This document shows positions 27,512 through 37,303 of a stretch of 64,000 bases of DNA, piece after piece (positions within the stretch are counted from its first letter, which is position 1; the number at the start of each line of letters is the position of its first letter). This DNA is from Planctomycetaceae bacterium (GTDB taxonomy: Bacteria > Planctomycetota > Planctomycetia > Pirellulales > Pirellulaceae). The notes beneath the pieces are model-generated. The model worked only from the letters and a program-made list of their open reading frames with translations. It ran no database searches and was not told the DNA's origin. The translations under genes were made by a program, and so were the position numbers. The stretch spans positions 1 through 64,000 of the forward strand of contig JAHEBQ010000008.1 of the NCBI GenBank assembly GCA_024642205.1, in the 5' to 3' direction.

Positions 27512-28068
27512 ACCCAACCCAGTTAGATCAACTCGCGGCAGACAGAGCACTCGAGGTCGCAGCGATCGTTCCCATCGGCCGATTGCCTAAGTCGTCAGCG
27601 AAGTCGGCTGGTAAACCGCCTCCGCTGTCGATTTATCTTACTTGATAAAACGCACTGGCGACAACGCAAGCCAGAAAGAATCAAGGCCACGGTCAACTTT
27701 GACTTCAACCGGAGTGGCAACAATTTGAAAACCTCGAAAAAACCAAGCCGTTAACCATCGAGGAACTTCCCAAGGCAGACCTTGGCCGGTTCGACGAGCG
27801 CGTACATTCGCGTCGGAGCTCAAAGTGATCCTGGATCATCCCGGGAACAGAGTATCGGGAGGATTCCATGAAGTGAGTCTCTGCGGTCGAGAAGCACCTT
27901 CACGATCCGTTCACAACCGCGGTAATCACATCCACCGACTAACTTTCCCGTAATCAGATCACTCCCCTGCAGCGAATCAACCCAAAACCTGGATATCACG
28001 GCGCTTCGCATGAACTATTGGATATTAGTTCGCTGACCGGAAAACGACAGCTCATCGACTGTGGCAGA
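27512..28068. other. Spacer without recognisable gene
   Basis: 557 bp between the haem-protein gene start and the end of the polyphosphate kinase gene, both on the minus strand. It should contain the promoter of the former. A minus frame at 27820-28011 (63 codons) is too short and unsupported to call. No clear hairpin or repeat was seen. Confidence 0.5.
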
Positions 28069-29241
28069 TTACGCCGGTGCCTCAATCTCTGGCTGCTCTC
28101 CCCTTTCATAGACGATGTTGGCGCGACCCACCAACAGCGGATCGATTGGGCAGATGCGATCCAGATCCTTGTTCTTGTAAGGAATATTATGCAACACGTA
28201 GCGCATCGCGTTCAGACGAGCTCGTTTCTTGCAATCGGACTTGACGACCGTCCAAGGCGCGTCATGTGTGTCTGAATAAAAGAACATCGCTTCCTTGGCC
28301 CGCGTGTATTCCTCCCATTTATCGAGCGAAGCCAGATCCACAGGTGACAACTTCCATTGCTTTAACGGGTGTGCCTTTCGTTCCTTGAACCGTCGGCGTT
28401 GCTCCTCACGGCTGACGGAAAACCAGAACTTGATCAGGTGGACTCCGCTGCGAACCAGGTTGCGTTCAAATTCTGGTACTTGGCGCATGAACTCTGCATA
28501 TTCATCCGAACTGCAAAATCCCATCACGCGTTCGACGCCTGCGCGGTTATACCACGAACGATCGAACAGCACAATTTCTCCTGCCGTTGGCAGGTGCTGT
28601 ACATATCTTTGAAAATACCATTGGCCCTGTTCGACCTCCGACGGTTTTTCCAAAGCCATAACGCGAGCTCCCCGTGGATTGAGGTGTTCCATGAACCGTT
28701 TGATGGTTCCTCCTTTGCCCGCTGCGTCTCGGCCTTCAAAGAGAATGACCAGTTTGGCCCGGGAGTTCTTGACCCAGGCTTGCAATTTGAGCAGCTCAAC
28801 CTGGAGTTGATATTTCTGCTTTTCGTAATTCTTACGCGACATCAAATTGCGATAAGGGTAGGCGCCTTCGCGCCATCCCTCGGACAATTGCTCGTCCGGC
28901 CCCCCGCGTCGGCTGGTTCCCAACGGAACCGCCTTATGCAGTAATGAGTTCCTGAGAATCGTCGCGTCCTCAGGGGAAGCACCGGCAATGATGACCTCAA
29001 GGGATCTGGCCAGCGTTTCAATGTCATGCGGTGGCGTCTGATCGATAATGTCGCGGACTGCCGTAATTTTGGACTGCTGAGCCGCTGTCACCGCTTCGGC
29101 AACGCTAACTTTTTCGATCGCAAGCGGTTCCAGGCTTGGTAAAACATCACCATCTGCGACCTTGCGGGTCCGTGAACTTCGCTTGGCTTTGCTCCCGGCA
29201 ACTTTGGGCTTTGCTTTCCCGTTTTTGGATGAAGACGCCAT
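28069..29241 (-). CDS. ppk2: Polyphosphate kinase 2
   Basis: A protein of 390 residues from the ATG at 29241; the frame is open to 29409, but the extra part has no family similarity. PPK2 motifs are all present: Walker A EGRDAAGKGGTI (169-180), Walker B FDRSWYNRAG (226-235), and the lid segment with KLSPVDLASLDKWEEYTRAKE. The presence of DEQLSEGWREGAYPYRN ahead of the core fits single-domain class I PPK2 enzymes, which phosphorylate nucleoside diphosphates with polyphosphate or run in reverse; preference for ADP or GDP is not readable. The first 30 residues are a Lys/Ala/Ser-rich basic tail, unusual and perhaps a polyphosphate- or DNA-contacting extension. No phosphate-regulon neighbours. Cytoplasmic. 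Confidence 0.93.
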   Translation of the reverse strand: MASSSKNGKAKPKVAGSKAKRSSRTRKVADGDVLPSLEPLAIEKVSVAEAVTAAQQSKITAVRDIIDQTPPHDIETLARSLEVIIAGASPEDATILRNSLLHKAVPLGTSRRGGPDEQLSEGWREGAYPYRNLMSRKNYEKQKYQLQVELLKLQAWVKNSRAKLVILFEGRDAAGKGGTIKRFMEHLNPRGARVMALEKPSEVEQGQWYFQRYVQHLPTAGEIVLFDRSWYNRAGVERVMGFCSSDEYAEFMRQVPEFERNLVRSGVHLIKFWFSVSREEQRRRFKERKAHPLKQWKLSPVDLASLDKWEEYTRAKEAMFFYSDTHDAPWTVVKSDCKKRARLNAMRYVLHNIPYKNKDLDRICPIDPLLVGRANIVYERGEQPEIEAPA

Positions 29242-30061
29242 GAGACTGTATTTTCCCCTGTTTAGTTGTAAATCGAAAACCGGTTGGTGAGTTTTTCCCC
29301 AACTATCTGATACAGGTGTGCACTTTAGCACTCTATCGTGCAGTATCGCACAATAACGGCATTTGGCGGGCGCAACAGGTCGTTGTATTGAAAGCTCAAT
29401 ATGATTCAAAGAACTAAAACTGCAAGTGTTACGCCAAAACGTTGAGGGCCAGATGGGAAATCGGAAAGAACAATCAGCAAGATTAGCTTATGTTTCGGTT
29501 CCAGTTTGCTAATCGCCCAGGTGCCTTACCGATTTCGATCGCGGTCACCGACGACTAGCTGAATTTCGGCAACCCGTTCGCTAAGTGTCAGGTGTTGTCG
29601 ATCGTCATTCCGGTGTTTGTTGATTTTCCGGATTTTGAAGTTTTCCATCTTGCCGTCACGAATTGACGCAACAACGCTCTTGTTTCCATCCGGTCAACCG
29701 GCTGGGCGTTGCCTTGATTGGGTCGAGTAATGAGATTCGTGGGTTCAGGTCTTGGCCATACAAAGGGCCTTGACACGAGTTTGTCGCCGGAATCGACAAT
29801 ATGTTGCGTATTCGGTTCGCGATGAGCGGTCAGATAGATTGTCCCCAGCAATAAATCAGCGATTCAACAAAACAACGCCCAAAGGCCGGTCTGGCGTCGT
29901 TGAACGACCAATACCCCTATCTGCTGCCTAATCGTTATGTGTCGCCCATTGACGTGGGTAAATCAACTTGAGTCGCACATTTTGTTGTGGCGTAAACCGA
30001 GTCAGTGAATTTATGATGGAACCAGCGATACACACCCAAACTAGATCACAGGTCCAGAACC
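29242..30061. other. Long intergenic region between divergent genes
   Basis: 820 bp separate the starts of ppk2 (-) and the TPR lipoprotein gene (+), so it must hold promoters for both. Upstream of ppk2 there is a cluster of GTGCA/GTGC repeats (about 29310-29350). A minus frame at 29588-29851 (87 codons) has no recognisable family and an unlikely composition. Nothing else was identified. Confidence 0.5.
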
Positions 30062-31726
30062 ATGAACACCGTTTTTGGTTGTCAGATTGCAAAACCCGTT
30101 TGGCTGGTCCTTGCCGGGGTGGTTACACTCTCGGGCCTGGGCTGCGGAGATACGGACCAGGTAACTTTGCCACAGCGCAGCGAATCTGTTGCCAAAGACC
30201 GGGACCCGGGACCAAGCGAATTTGACCGCGAGTCGCCACAGCTGCGGGCTCTGATCGCAGAGTCAATGCAAGCCGTCGAGCAGGGTAATTTGGATGAAGC
30301 GATCGAGAATTACACAAGTATCCTGCGTCACTCGTGGTCGAACTCCAACGATTCCGATGAAGTCAAGGCCCTGAATGCGGAGGCGCTTCAGCTCCGAGGA
30401 GTCGCCTTTCTGGAAAAAGGGTTTCCACAAATAGCGATGGATGATTTTGATGACGCGATCTGGCTTGGCGAGGATGAACTCGATGCGAAAACACTCGTCC
30501 TCCGAGCGATGGCGGCAGCCAAGTTAAACCGTTGGTCCCAGGCGGCAGCCGATTGCGGGCAAGCGATTCGACTGGATCCGACCAACGGCAAGGCGTATTG
30601 GGTCCGAGGTCAGGCTTTGTCGGTAATGGGGCAATCCAATCGGGCCGAGGAATCGATACTTCAGGCCAAGCGCTTGGGGTATGTTTCCCAGACATCGTTC
30701 AAACCGTCGATTGAACTGGCACCGTCCGTTCTGGCCCGGGCCAAACTATCCCTGGACGCCGGCAACCCGGGCGTGGCCAGCGAGATATTGAAAAAAGCAA
30801 TTCTGGAAGGTGGTGATTCCTGGGAAACGAGAGGCCTGCTTGCACAGGCACAGTTTCAATCGCAGGAATTCTATCAAGCGGTCGACGCGAGTACCCGAGC
30901 AATTGAATTGAATCCGCAATTCGCAGACGCCTATCGGATTAGAGGTCTGTCGCAATTACAGCGAAACAACCTGGATCAGGCGATCGCCGATCTTAAAGCG
31001 GCTCTGGCGCTCGATCAGAATTTGGCTGAACAACTGAATCCCGAGTTAGCGGAGGCACGCCGACGCGGTGGGATTGATCCCATCATTCGGTCGGCCATGA
31101 CTTCCCGTATCCGGAAGTTGGTTGCGTCAGAAATCCATGTCTTGGCCAATCCTGGCCCGGCGGAACGATGGTTGTTGGACCTGATCGCAAAAAGCAGGTC
31201 CTCGGATCAAGTCGAACAATTCAGGAAACTTCTGGCAGCGACAACGGAGGCTGAATTCGATTCACTCGATTGGCTGGCTGATTTCCTGATGTTGGATTAT
31301 CGAGTTCCAGCCGTCAAAGAGATGAGAAATTATCTGGATCGAAAACCGTCTGAACTTTCGAAAATCGAAAATCGGCTATGGGAATCAGTAAAATCGAACA
31401 GCGCGGCTGCCGTTTACGGCGTCAATGAGTTCCCCGATCTTGCCGCCTACGCGATTGAATACGGTTATTTGGATCTGTTGCGCAGGTCGATTGACTGGGA
31501 GATTTGCTACATTAAGTTCGATCATGTTTACCGGTCCATCAACAATGAGAGCACCGATTGTTTGAGGATGATCCTGCCACATGTCCATTTGCTTTTCCAC
31601 GAAATCCAAGGGCTGCTGCGTTACTGCATTGAGAAGGATCAGAAATCCCATGCGATGCTCCTGATCAACCGGTACGAGGAGAGTCTGTCGTGGGAGCTTA
31701 TTGAGTTTCTCGAATTGGCAGACTGA
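30062..31726 (+). CDS. TPR-repeat lipoprotein
   Basis: A protein of 554 residues. The N-terminus is a lipoprotein-type signal (VWLVLAGVVTLSGLGC, lipid-modifiable Cys near 30). Residues 60-340 contain tetratricopeptide repeats with the usual G/A/Y/F spacing, for example LDEAIENYTSILRHS, NRWSQAAADCGQAIRLDP and NNLDQAIADLKAALALD. The last 200 residues lose the TPR pattern and show helix pairs that look ankyrin-like (LAAYAIEYGYLDLLRRSIDWE). Such proteins scaffold protein complexes at the envelope; partner unknown. It is monocistronic as far as can be seen. Start ATG at 30062. Confidence 0.82.
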   Translation: MNTVFGCQIAKPVWLVLAGVVTLSGLGCGDTDQVTLPQRSESVAKDRDPGPSEFDRESPQLRALIAESMQAVEQGNLDEAIENYTSILRHSWSNSNDSDEVKALNAEALQLRGVAFLEKGFPQIAMDDFDDAIWLGEDELDAKTLVLRAMAAAKLNRWSQAAADCGQAIRLDPTNGKAYWVRGQALSVMGQSNRAEESILQAKRLGYVSQTSFKPSIELAPSVLARAKLSLDAGNPGVASEILKKAILEGGDSWETRGLLAQAQFQSQEFYQAVDASTRAIELNPQFADAYRIRGLSQLQRNNLDQAIADLKAALALDQNLAEQLNPELAEARRRGGIDPIIRSAMTSRIRKLVASEIHVLANPGPAERWLLDLIAKSRSSDQVEQFRKLLAATTEAEFDSLDWLADFLMLDYRVPAVKEMRNYLDRKPSELSKIENRLWESVKSNSAAAVYGVNEFPDLAAYAIEYGYLDLLRRSIDWEICYIKFDHVYRSINNESTDCLRMILPHVHLLFHEIQGLLRYCIEKDQKSHAMLLINRYEESLSWELIEFLELAD

Positions 31727-32144
31727 CAGGATTGCTTCCGACAACCGGAGAAAGACCCGGAGCGGACTTGCTAAAAACTGGTTCGGTCGGTTTGTGAATC
31801 CATTTAGCGTGAGCGGCTAATGCAGCTTCAAGTCTTGATTTTTAGGTAGTGGACGAGGTCACGAGTCCAGTTGATCAAGTAAACGCAATGACTCGTAGCC
31901 TCTTCCAATACGACCAACCCTTATTTCTGGCTGTGACAGAACTCTGGCAATCGGAACCGGATCGACGCCGCCCAAACTTGAGGCAACTGTTTTTATCCGA
32001 AAGCCCATCCTGAAAGGAACCGGCCTCGCACCCAAAGCTGCCGGAGTCAATCGGATAACGATTGATTCAGGGCGGACCGAGTACGAATGTCTTAACTGCG
32101 AATTGGGGAGTAGCTTCAGAATCCGATCTGACATCGCTTTGAAC
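31727..32144. other. Spacer between convergent genes
   Basis: 418 bp between the TPR gene (+) and the Asp-box gene (-). A minus frame of 91 codons (31859-32134) starts 10 bp after the Asp-box gene stop and could be a small co-transcribed gene, but its sequence matches nothing I recognise, so it is not called. No convincing terminator. Confidence 0.45.
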
Positions 32145-35100
32145 CTATTTCAGTGTCACCGGGGGCAGTCCTGCAGCACCGAGTTCGTGATTCAGTGCTT
32201 CGAGCTCCGTCGAGACGATCGCCTGCCAGCTCGACATCACCTTTGCAAGTGCTTCTCGGGGTTTGACAAGGGCTTCTCGCTGGGCCGTCGTCGGGGAAAC
32301 ATCTGCACTTTGCAGCGAACCCATCAACCGACCCACTGCGAAACTGGCTCCCACGAGTGTTTCAGGAATGGGAGCGATCCCGTTACCACGGCGACCTCGA
32401 CGTTCACCGGGACTTGCCGCCGTCGGCGATTCGCCGCGCAATGCGATGAGTCTGGTGTCAAACTCCGTCAAGGACTGCGCCGCGCCGCCGTTAGCTCGCC
32501 GCCGTAGAACCGTTATCTGTTCGTGAATTTCGTCGGCCCTTTTAATCGCCTCACGAGCGTTGACAACCGAGTAGTATATCGCGCGAGACGTGCTGAAAAT
32601 CTCGTCGAGTTCCGCCTGCGCGGTTTTGACTCGCGGGTCCATGATGATTGTCAATGTCTGCGTTTCGATGTGTTTGCCAACCGTCAAATTCAACGTGTAA
32701 ACACCCGGCGCGACACGAGGAGTTGTGGGTGACGACACAGTATTGTACTTGACCGCAGCGATCGGCAAACGCTCGGTCAGAGCGTCTCCATCCAGTCCCT
32801 GGTAGTGCATGTCCCAGACAAACCGGTGCATTCCGGGCTCGGTCGACAGGATCTGTGGTGGGCGATACCAATACAGTGGAACGGAAGCCGTCAGCGGGTC
32901 AGGTTTAAAGACCGGATCGTCGCTGGAATAACGTCGAACGAGTTCGCCATTTTCGTGAAACACTTCTAACGTGATCGGCTCCACCGCAGGCGACGAAAGG
33001 TAGTAATTGATGATGGCACCGTCGGGAGGATTGGGCGCTGTCGGCTCGTCCGGCGGCAAGGGTGTGTCGGTCGTGATGTTCCAGCGCACCCGGTAAGCGT
33101 TCTGCGGTTGGAATAATTTCGCATCCGGGTCGACTGACGCGTTACTGAGTTGTCGTAGCGGTGTGATGTCATCAAGAATCCAAAAACCCCGCCCGTGAGT
33201 CGCTGCGACCAGGTCGTCATCCTTAACGATCAGGTCACGTACGGAAGAGGCAGGCATATTGAGTCGCAGCGACTGCCAGTGATCGCCGTCGTCGAATGAG
33301 ACGTAGACCGCCGTTTCGGAACCTGCGAAAAGCAGACCTTTTCGCTGCGGGTCCTCACGAACAACGTTGATTGGTGCGCCAGCTGGGATACCGCTGACAA
33401 TCTCGGTCCAGTTCGCACCACCATCATGCGTTCGGTAAATATGCGGCTGCATGTCGTCCAGGCGGAGAGTATTGATCGCCAAGTATGCTGAATCGTTGTC
33501 AAAACGTCCTGCGTCAATCATCGAGACTTTCATCCACGGGCCCAGCACAGCGGGAGTTACATCATTCCAGGTCTTACCTCCGTCACTGGTCGTGTGGACC
33601 AGCCCATCGTCGGTACCAATCCAGATGCGATCGGTGTTTTGATAGGACGGAGCGACAGTGTAAATCACGCCGCGCTGATTCGATTGCGCATCGGGCTGTT
33701 CGCGGTACTTGCCAATACTCGCAGGGGGCTCCCAACTTTTGCGCGTCATATCGTCGCTTAATCGATCCCAGTTTTGGCCACCATCGACTGTTTTCCAGAG
33801 GTAGTTGTTGGCATAGTAAAGGACTCGCTGGTCGACCGCAGAAAATACGACCGGTTGAGTTCGTACCCTGCGAAACCCCTCACCTGCCGGACCGACTTCC
33901 GATACCTGCCCGGTTCGGCGATCAAAACGCACGACGCTTCGCCCCCCGTAAATGATATCAGAGTCGAGAGGGTCGGGAGCGACGTAGCCATATTCGTCCA
34001 CCGCCACCGTCTGCCAATCGCTGGATGTAATCTGGCCGTAGTTGCCACGGCTGGCAATGCCAACGGAACCGCTTTCTTGTTGACCGCTGTAAACGCGATA
34101 GGGAAATGAATTGTCTGCGGCGACATGGTATAGCTGAGCCGTCGGCTGGTTGTACCATGAGCTCCAGGTCAGCCCTCCATTTACCGTCACAGTCCCACCC
34201 TGGTCACTGGCAAGTCCGATGATCTCTGGGTAGTCCGGGTTGATCCAGCCGTTTTGGTAATCGTCGCCGCCGGGTGCGCCTTTGAGCGCCGACCAGGTCC
34301 TGCCACCATCGATGGACTTCCAGGCGACGGTACTGGTAGAGATTACGGTGTCCACGTCTGTGGGATGAGCAACTGGCATGGGAAGATCACCTCCGCCGAT
34401 TCGACCAGCTGGTCGCCGATCATCAGTGATCGATCGCCAACTTTCTCCTGCGTTATCGGAACGATAGATTCCCACTTGCCCCGATGCGACAGTGGCATAG
34501 ATACGGTTGGTGTCTGCCGGTGAGATTGTCATGTTGACCTGAATCACTCCGCCGTCTTTTTCTTCGGGAAGTCCTTTCGTCAGCTTTCGCCAAGTCGTGC
34601 CACCATCGGTCGATTTGAAAATGCCACCACCTGTCCCGGACCACTCGGCATTTTCCCAGGGTCCTTCCATCGCTTCCCAGAGCGTGGCATAAACAACGCT
34701 CGGATCATCGGGGTCGATGTCGACATCGTTGCCGCCGGTATGCTCGTCAACGAACAGCACTTGCTCAAAACTGAGACCACCATCGGTGGATCGGTAAATT
34801 CCTCGCTCTTTATTCGCCCCGTATGGGTGGCCAAGCACGGCGACGAACAGGCGGTCAGGGTCATTAGGATCAACCGAGATACTTGGAATCTGCTGGCCGT
34901 CGCGGAGCCCCAAGTGTGTCCATGTCGAACCGGCGTCGCTGGACTTGTAGATCCCATCCCCGACAGAAAGGTCGGGACGATGCAGAGCTTCACCACTTCC
35001 CACGTAAATGACATTGGGATCTGAGGGTGCAACCGCGATTGAACCGATAGATCCAGTTGGTTGATCGTCGAAGATCGGCAACCAGGTGCGGCCGGCATCG

Positions 35101-35339
35101 GTGGTTTTCCAGACGCCGCCGTTACATACGCCCAGGTAAAAAGTGGCCAGCTGCGTGCGGACGCCACAAATGGCGCGGGTGCGCCCGCCACGGTGAGGGC
35201 CAATGCCTCGCCATTTCATTTCGCTGAACTGGTCAGGACTGTACACCTGAGCCGAAACCGACTGCCACCACACGCAGACGAGAACCAAGCAAGACACTGA
35301 AAGCCAAAGTACATTGTTACGCCTGAATTTCACTTCCAT
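32145..35339 (-). CDS. Secreted Asp-box (BNR) multi-propeller protein
   Basis: A protein of 1064 residues from ATG 35339, where a signal peptide begins (NNVLWLSVSCLVLVCVWW). At least ten Asp-box repeats of the form S/TxDxGxxW are visible, for example TTDAGRTW, SSDAGSTW, STDGGTTW, SIDGGRTW, TVDGGQNW, TSDGGKTW and THDGGANW, spread over the first 700 residues. This pattern fits two fused beta-propellers like sortilin/VPS10-type or xyloglucanase-type folds. The C-terminal 300 residues add a beta-sandwich (PGVYTLNLTVG) and a helical end. Such proteins are often labelled glycosyl hydrolase, but no catalytic residues can be assigned, so no activity is claimed. Monocistronic, with a long upstream spacer. 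Confidence 0.85.
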   Translation of the reverse strand: MEVKFRRNNVLWLSVSCLVLVCVWWQSVSAQVYSPDQFSEMKWRGIGPHRGGRTRAICGVRTQLATFYLGVCNGGVWKTTDAGRTWLPIFDDQPTGSIGSIAVAPSDPNVIYVGSGEALHRPDLSVGDGIYKSSDAGSTWTHLGLRDGQQIPSISVDPNDPDRLFVAVLGHPYGANKERGIYRSTDGGLSFEQVLFVDEHTGGNDVDIDPDDPSVVYATLWEAMEGPWENAEWSGTGGGIFKSTDGGTTWRKLTKGLPEEKDGGVIQVNMTISPADTNRIYATVASGQVGIYRSDNAGESWRSITDDRRPAGRIGGGDLPMPVAHPTDVDTVISTSTVAWKSIDGGRTWSALKGAPGGDDYQNGWINPDYPEIIGLASDQGGTVTVNGGLTWSSWYNQPTAQLYHVAADNSFPYRVYSGQQESGSVGIASRGNYGQITSSDWQTVAVDEYGYVAPDPLDSDIIYGGRSVVRFDRRTGQVSEVGPAGEGFRRVRTQPVVFSAVDQRVLYYANNYLWKTVDGGQNWDRLSDDMTRKSWEPPASIGKYREQPDAQSNQRGVIYTVAPSYQNTDRIWIGTDDGLVHTTSDGGKTWNDVTPAVLGPWMKVSMIDAGRFDNDSAYLAINTLRLDDMQPHIYRTHDGGANWTEIVSGIPAGAPINVVREDPQRKGLLFAGSETAVYVSFDDGDHWQSLRLNMPASSVRDLIVKDDDLVAATHGRGFWILDDITPLRQLSNASVDPDAKLFQPQNAYRVRWNITTDTPLPPDEPTAPNPPDGAIINYYLSSPAVEPITLEVFHENGELVRRYSSDDPVFKPDPLTASVPLYWYRPPQILSTEPGMHRFVWDMHYQGLDGDALTERLPIAAVKYNTVSSPTTPRVAPGVYTLNLTVGKHIETQTLTIIMDPRVKTAQAELDEIFSTSRAIYYSVVNAREAIKRADEIHEQITVLRRRANGGAAQSLTEFDTRLIALRGESPTAASPGERRGRRGNGIAPIPETLVGASFAVGRLMGSLQSADVSPTTAQREALVKPREALAKVMSSWQAIVSTELEALNHELGAAGLPPVTLK

Positions 35340-35888
35340 TGCTATTCCCTCAATCCGGTTGCAGTTGCTGCGTTGACTTCGATTTCCACTTAGATGCCAT
35401 GGTGACAAACCGCCGTGGAACTGATCGGACGGCAGCGTTATCGTAGCGATAGAAATTCGAGCTTGCGAGTCTCGGTTTTCTGCCAAATCGTACGAATGAG
35501 GGCGTGTCATCCTGTCACTCGAGGGTTTCAAGGAAAACGGTTCCGAGTTTTATTGAAATCGCAGATGGCCTGTTTCGAGGAAGTGAATCCAAGTTCTCGT
35601 TTCAGGAAACAGCGTGTTTAGCGATTCAAATCCGCGAATCTCGCACGATCCAAAGTTCTGACCCCGACAATCAAAACCGGGAAGGCCACCGGTTTTCATC
35701 TTCACCTTTCGTCCGGTGATCATGGTCGATGTTGTCCGCCATTGTGTGAACAACGATCGCGATGATCGCATCTCGACCCCGCTGGTTTGCAAGGATTCGG
35801 CCAGGCGTCATTTGGCGGCATTACAAAATTTAAATGGAAATCAACCCACCATTTAGCCAGTTTTTCCAGGCTTTTGAACGCCGCTTGA

Positions 35889-35912
35889 TCCCCAACCCCC
35901 CTCTTTTGGGGA
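35889..35912. repeat. Inverted repeat with C-rich loop
   Basis: TCCCCAA (35889-35895) and TTGGGGA (35906-35912) are perfect arms around the loop CCCCCCTCTT. It lies 170 bp upstream of the PEP-CTERM gene. It could be a terminator remnant or a regulatory hairpin; no flanking T-run on either strand. Confidence 0.35.
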
Positions 35913-36071
35913 ATATCAAATTTGCCTGTTTTGAGAATTTCGAAGGTTGGGATCGACAATCAGCCATCGTCCGAATCACCGCAAATTCCAACCACACATC
36001 AAAATCGAAAATTCCTGGGAATGGCAAAAAGATAAACTATATTGAAGTTCAAACCCATTGCATACGCTTTC

Positions 36072-36079
36072 AAGAGGTG
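36072..36079 (+). promoter_or_regulatory. Ribosome binding site deciding a GTG start
   Basis: AAGAGGTG lies four bases before the GTG at 36084. It is one of the strongest Shine-Dalgarno matches in the window and fixes this GTG, rather than a later ATG, as the start of the PEP-CTERM gene. Confidence 0.6.
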
Positions 36080-36083
36080 AGCC

Positions 36084-36713
36084 GTGATTTCCCGAAACAA
36101 ACTTCAATCGTTACGCTGGACTATGCTTTGTCTTGTGGCAATCGTATGCCAGTCAGCGATAGCCAGCGCTGATGTCGTCATTTTTACCCATTCAGGTTTC
36201 AACGCGTCGGGAACACTTAACGGTAATCCATTCTCGAACACAGATTTTACGATTACGGGTATCGGAAACACTGATAACCTCACGTCTTCGGTAGCAAATC
36301 AATTGGATATCCTGCATGACTCTGCGTCCATTGAACTCGTGGGTATCGGGACTTTTGATTTTACTACGCCGACCCGCACGATTTACATCGATAACAGGGA
36401 TACCGTCGGCATCAACAAACCGCCAACCAACGGCGGTGACGTCTATCTGAGTGATTCCAACCCGGCTTTCGATGGCTGGGACATGCTTACTTCACTTGGT
36501 CCGGTTAGCGGCCAACATACGTTGGTTGGATGGGACTTCATTGTTGTCAATACATCCGAAGGTCGCTTGATTTTTAACGACGCAACAATCTCTGGCTCAT
36601 TTCAGGCGTTGGTGGTCTCCGTTCCGGAGCCAGCATCGACCGGACTGTTGGGACTCGGCGCTCTCGCGGGATTGCTGGTTGGATCCTCGCGGCGGCGACG
36701 CCAATTGAACTGA
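36084..36713 (+). CDS. PEP-CTERM sorted extracellular protein
   Basis: A protein of 209 residues with GTG start, signal peptide (LRWTMLCLVAIVCQSAIASA), a beta-rich Asn/Thr/Gly-rich domain (VIFTHSGFNASGTLNGN), and a C-terminal sorting signal: VPEP, hydrophobic GLLGLGALAGLLVG, then SSRRRRQ. It is predicted to be cut by exosortase and placed outside the cell. The body differs from the other PEP-CTERM protein at 21817 and is not a named domain that I recognise. The upstream palindrome and TATATT may form its promoter. Confidence 0.86.
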   Translation: MISRNKLQSLRWTMLCLVAIVCQSAIASADVVIFTHSGFNASGTLNGNPFSNTDFTITGIGNTDNLTSSVANQLDILHDSASIELVGIGTFDFTTPTRTIYIDNRDTVGINKPPTNGGDVYLSDSNPAFDGWDMLTSLGPVSGQHTLVGWDFIVVNTSEGRLIFNDATISGSFQALVVSVPEPASTGLLGLGALAGLLVGSSRRRRQLN

Positions 36714-36868
36714 GTGATTCGGGTACGAACCCCAGATAATGGTGAATTCCCCAACGAAAACGTGATCGCTTCGGCGCCATCGCGACCTTGATTCGGCCTG
36801 AAGAAACTGGAGGATCGACGAGATTTCCTTGTTTCGACACATCGATCATCAGGATTGGCATTGTTCGA

Positions 36869-37303
36869 CTACTGACTGTGGGCAATCCGGCTAAGCGGAA
36901 TTGCGACCCATTCGCTGTCAATCTCAGCCAAAACGGACGGTTGGCCAACTTCGTTCAAGCGTTGAAGAATTTCGTCGCCGGAAACCAGTTCAAACTCCAA
37001 TACTGGGGGTCTGACTTTTTTCGGCGAGCCGGCTGCGAGAAATGGAAGCGTGTCGTGCCGGTCGGACGTCGACGGATCCTGGTGGCGGCCCTGATCATCG
37101 ACGACAGTGTTTTTCCAGTTGGGTTTGGCGAATTGCCAAACCGTCAATAATGTCGCCGCGAACAATACCGAGAACACGCCTGCCAGTCTCCGCATTTTGA
37201 TGCGCCGATGGTTATCGCTGACCGACCGCTTCAATTGGTTGAGCATTTGTTTGCGGCGGACGACCCCGGCTTCGCTCAAGTTGTGTTGCTGTTCGCCGTT
37301 CAT
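36869..37303 (-). CDS. One-pass membrane protein, putative anti-sigma partner
   Basis: A protein of 144 residues. Residues 1-38 are hydrophilic and probably cytoplasmic (NQLKRSVSDNHRRIKMR), 39-58 form one transmembrane helix (LAGVFSVLFAATLLTVWQF), and the rest is exported. The exported part includes the compact segment PVLEFELVSGDEILQRLNEV. Its start overlaps the stop of the ECF sigma gene by four bases (ATGA), so the two are translationally coupled. By position and topology it should be the anti-sigma factor or a signal relay, but no zinc-binding HxxxCxxC motif of ZAS anti-sigma factors is present and the sequence matches no family I recognise. Confidence 0.65.
   Translation of the reverse strand: MNGEQQHNLSEAGVVRRKQMLNQLKRSVSDNHRRIKMRRLAGVFSVLFAATLLTVWQFAKPNWKNTVVDDQGRHQDPSTSDRHDTLPFLAAGSPKKVRPPVLEFELVSGDEILQRLNEVGQPSVLAEIDSEWVAIPLSRIAHSQ

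Larger units (their letters stand above)
35340..36083. other. Long intergenic region between divergent genes
   Basis: 744 bp between the Asp-box gene start (-) and the PEP-CTERM gene start (+). No gene is supported. It holds a C-rich/G-rich hairpin at 35889-35912, a small palindrome ATTCC-TG-GGAAT at 36011-36022, and a TATATT at 36038-36043 that may be the -10 element for the PEP-CTERM gene. Confidence 0.5.

Noticed and set aside
32145-35339. Calling the Asp-box protein a sialidase or other glycosidase
   Set aside because: Asp-boxes are structural; no catalytic residue set could be identified, so only the fold is claimed.
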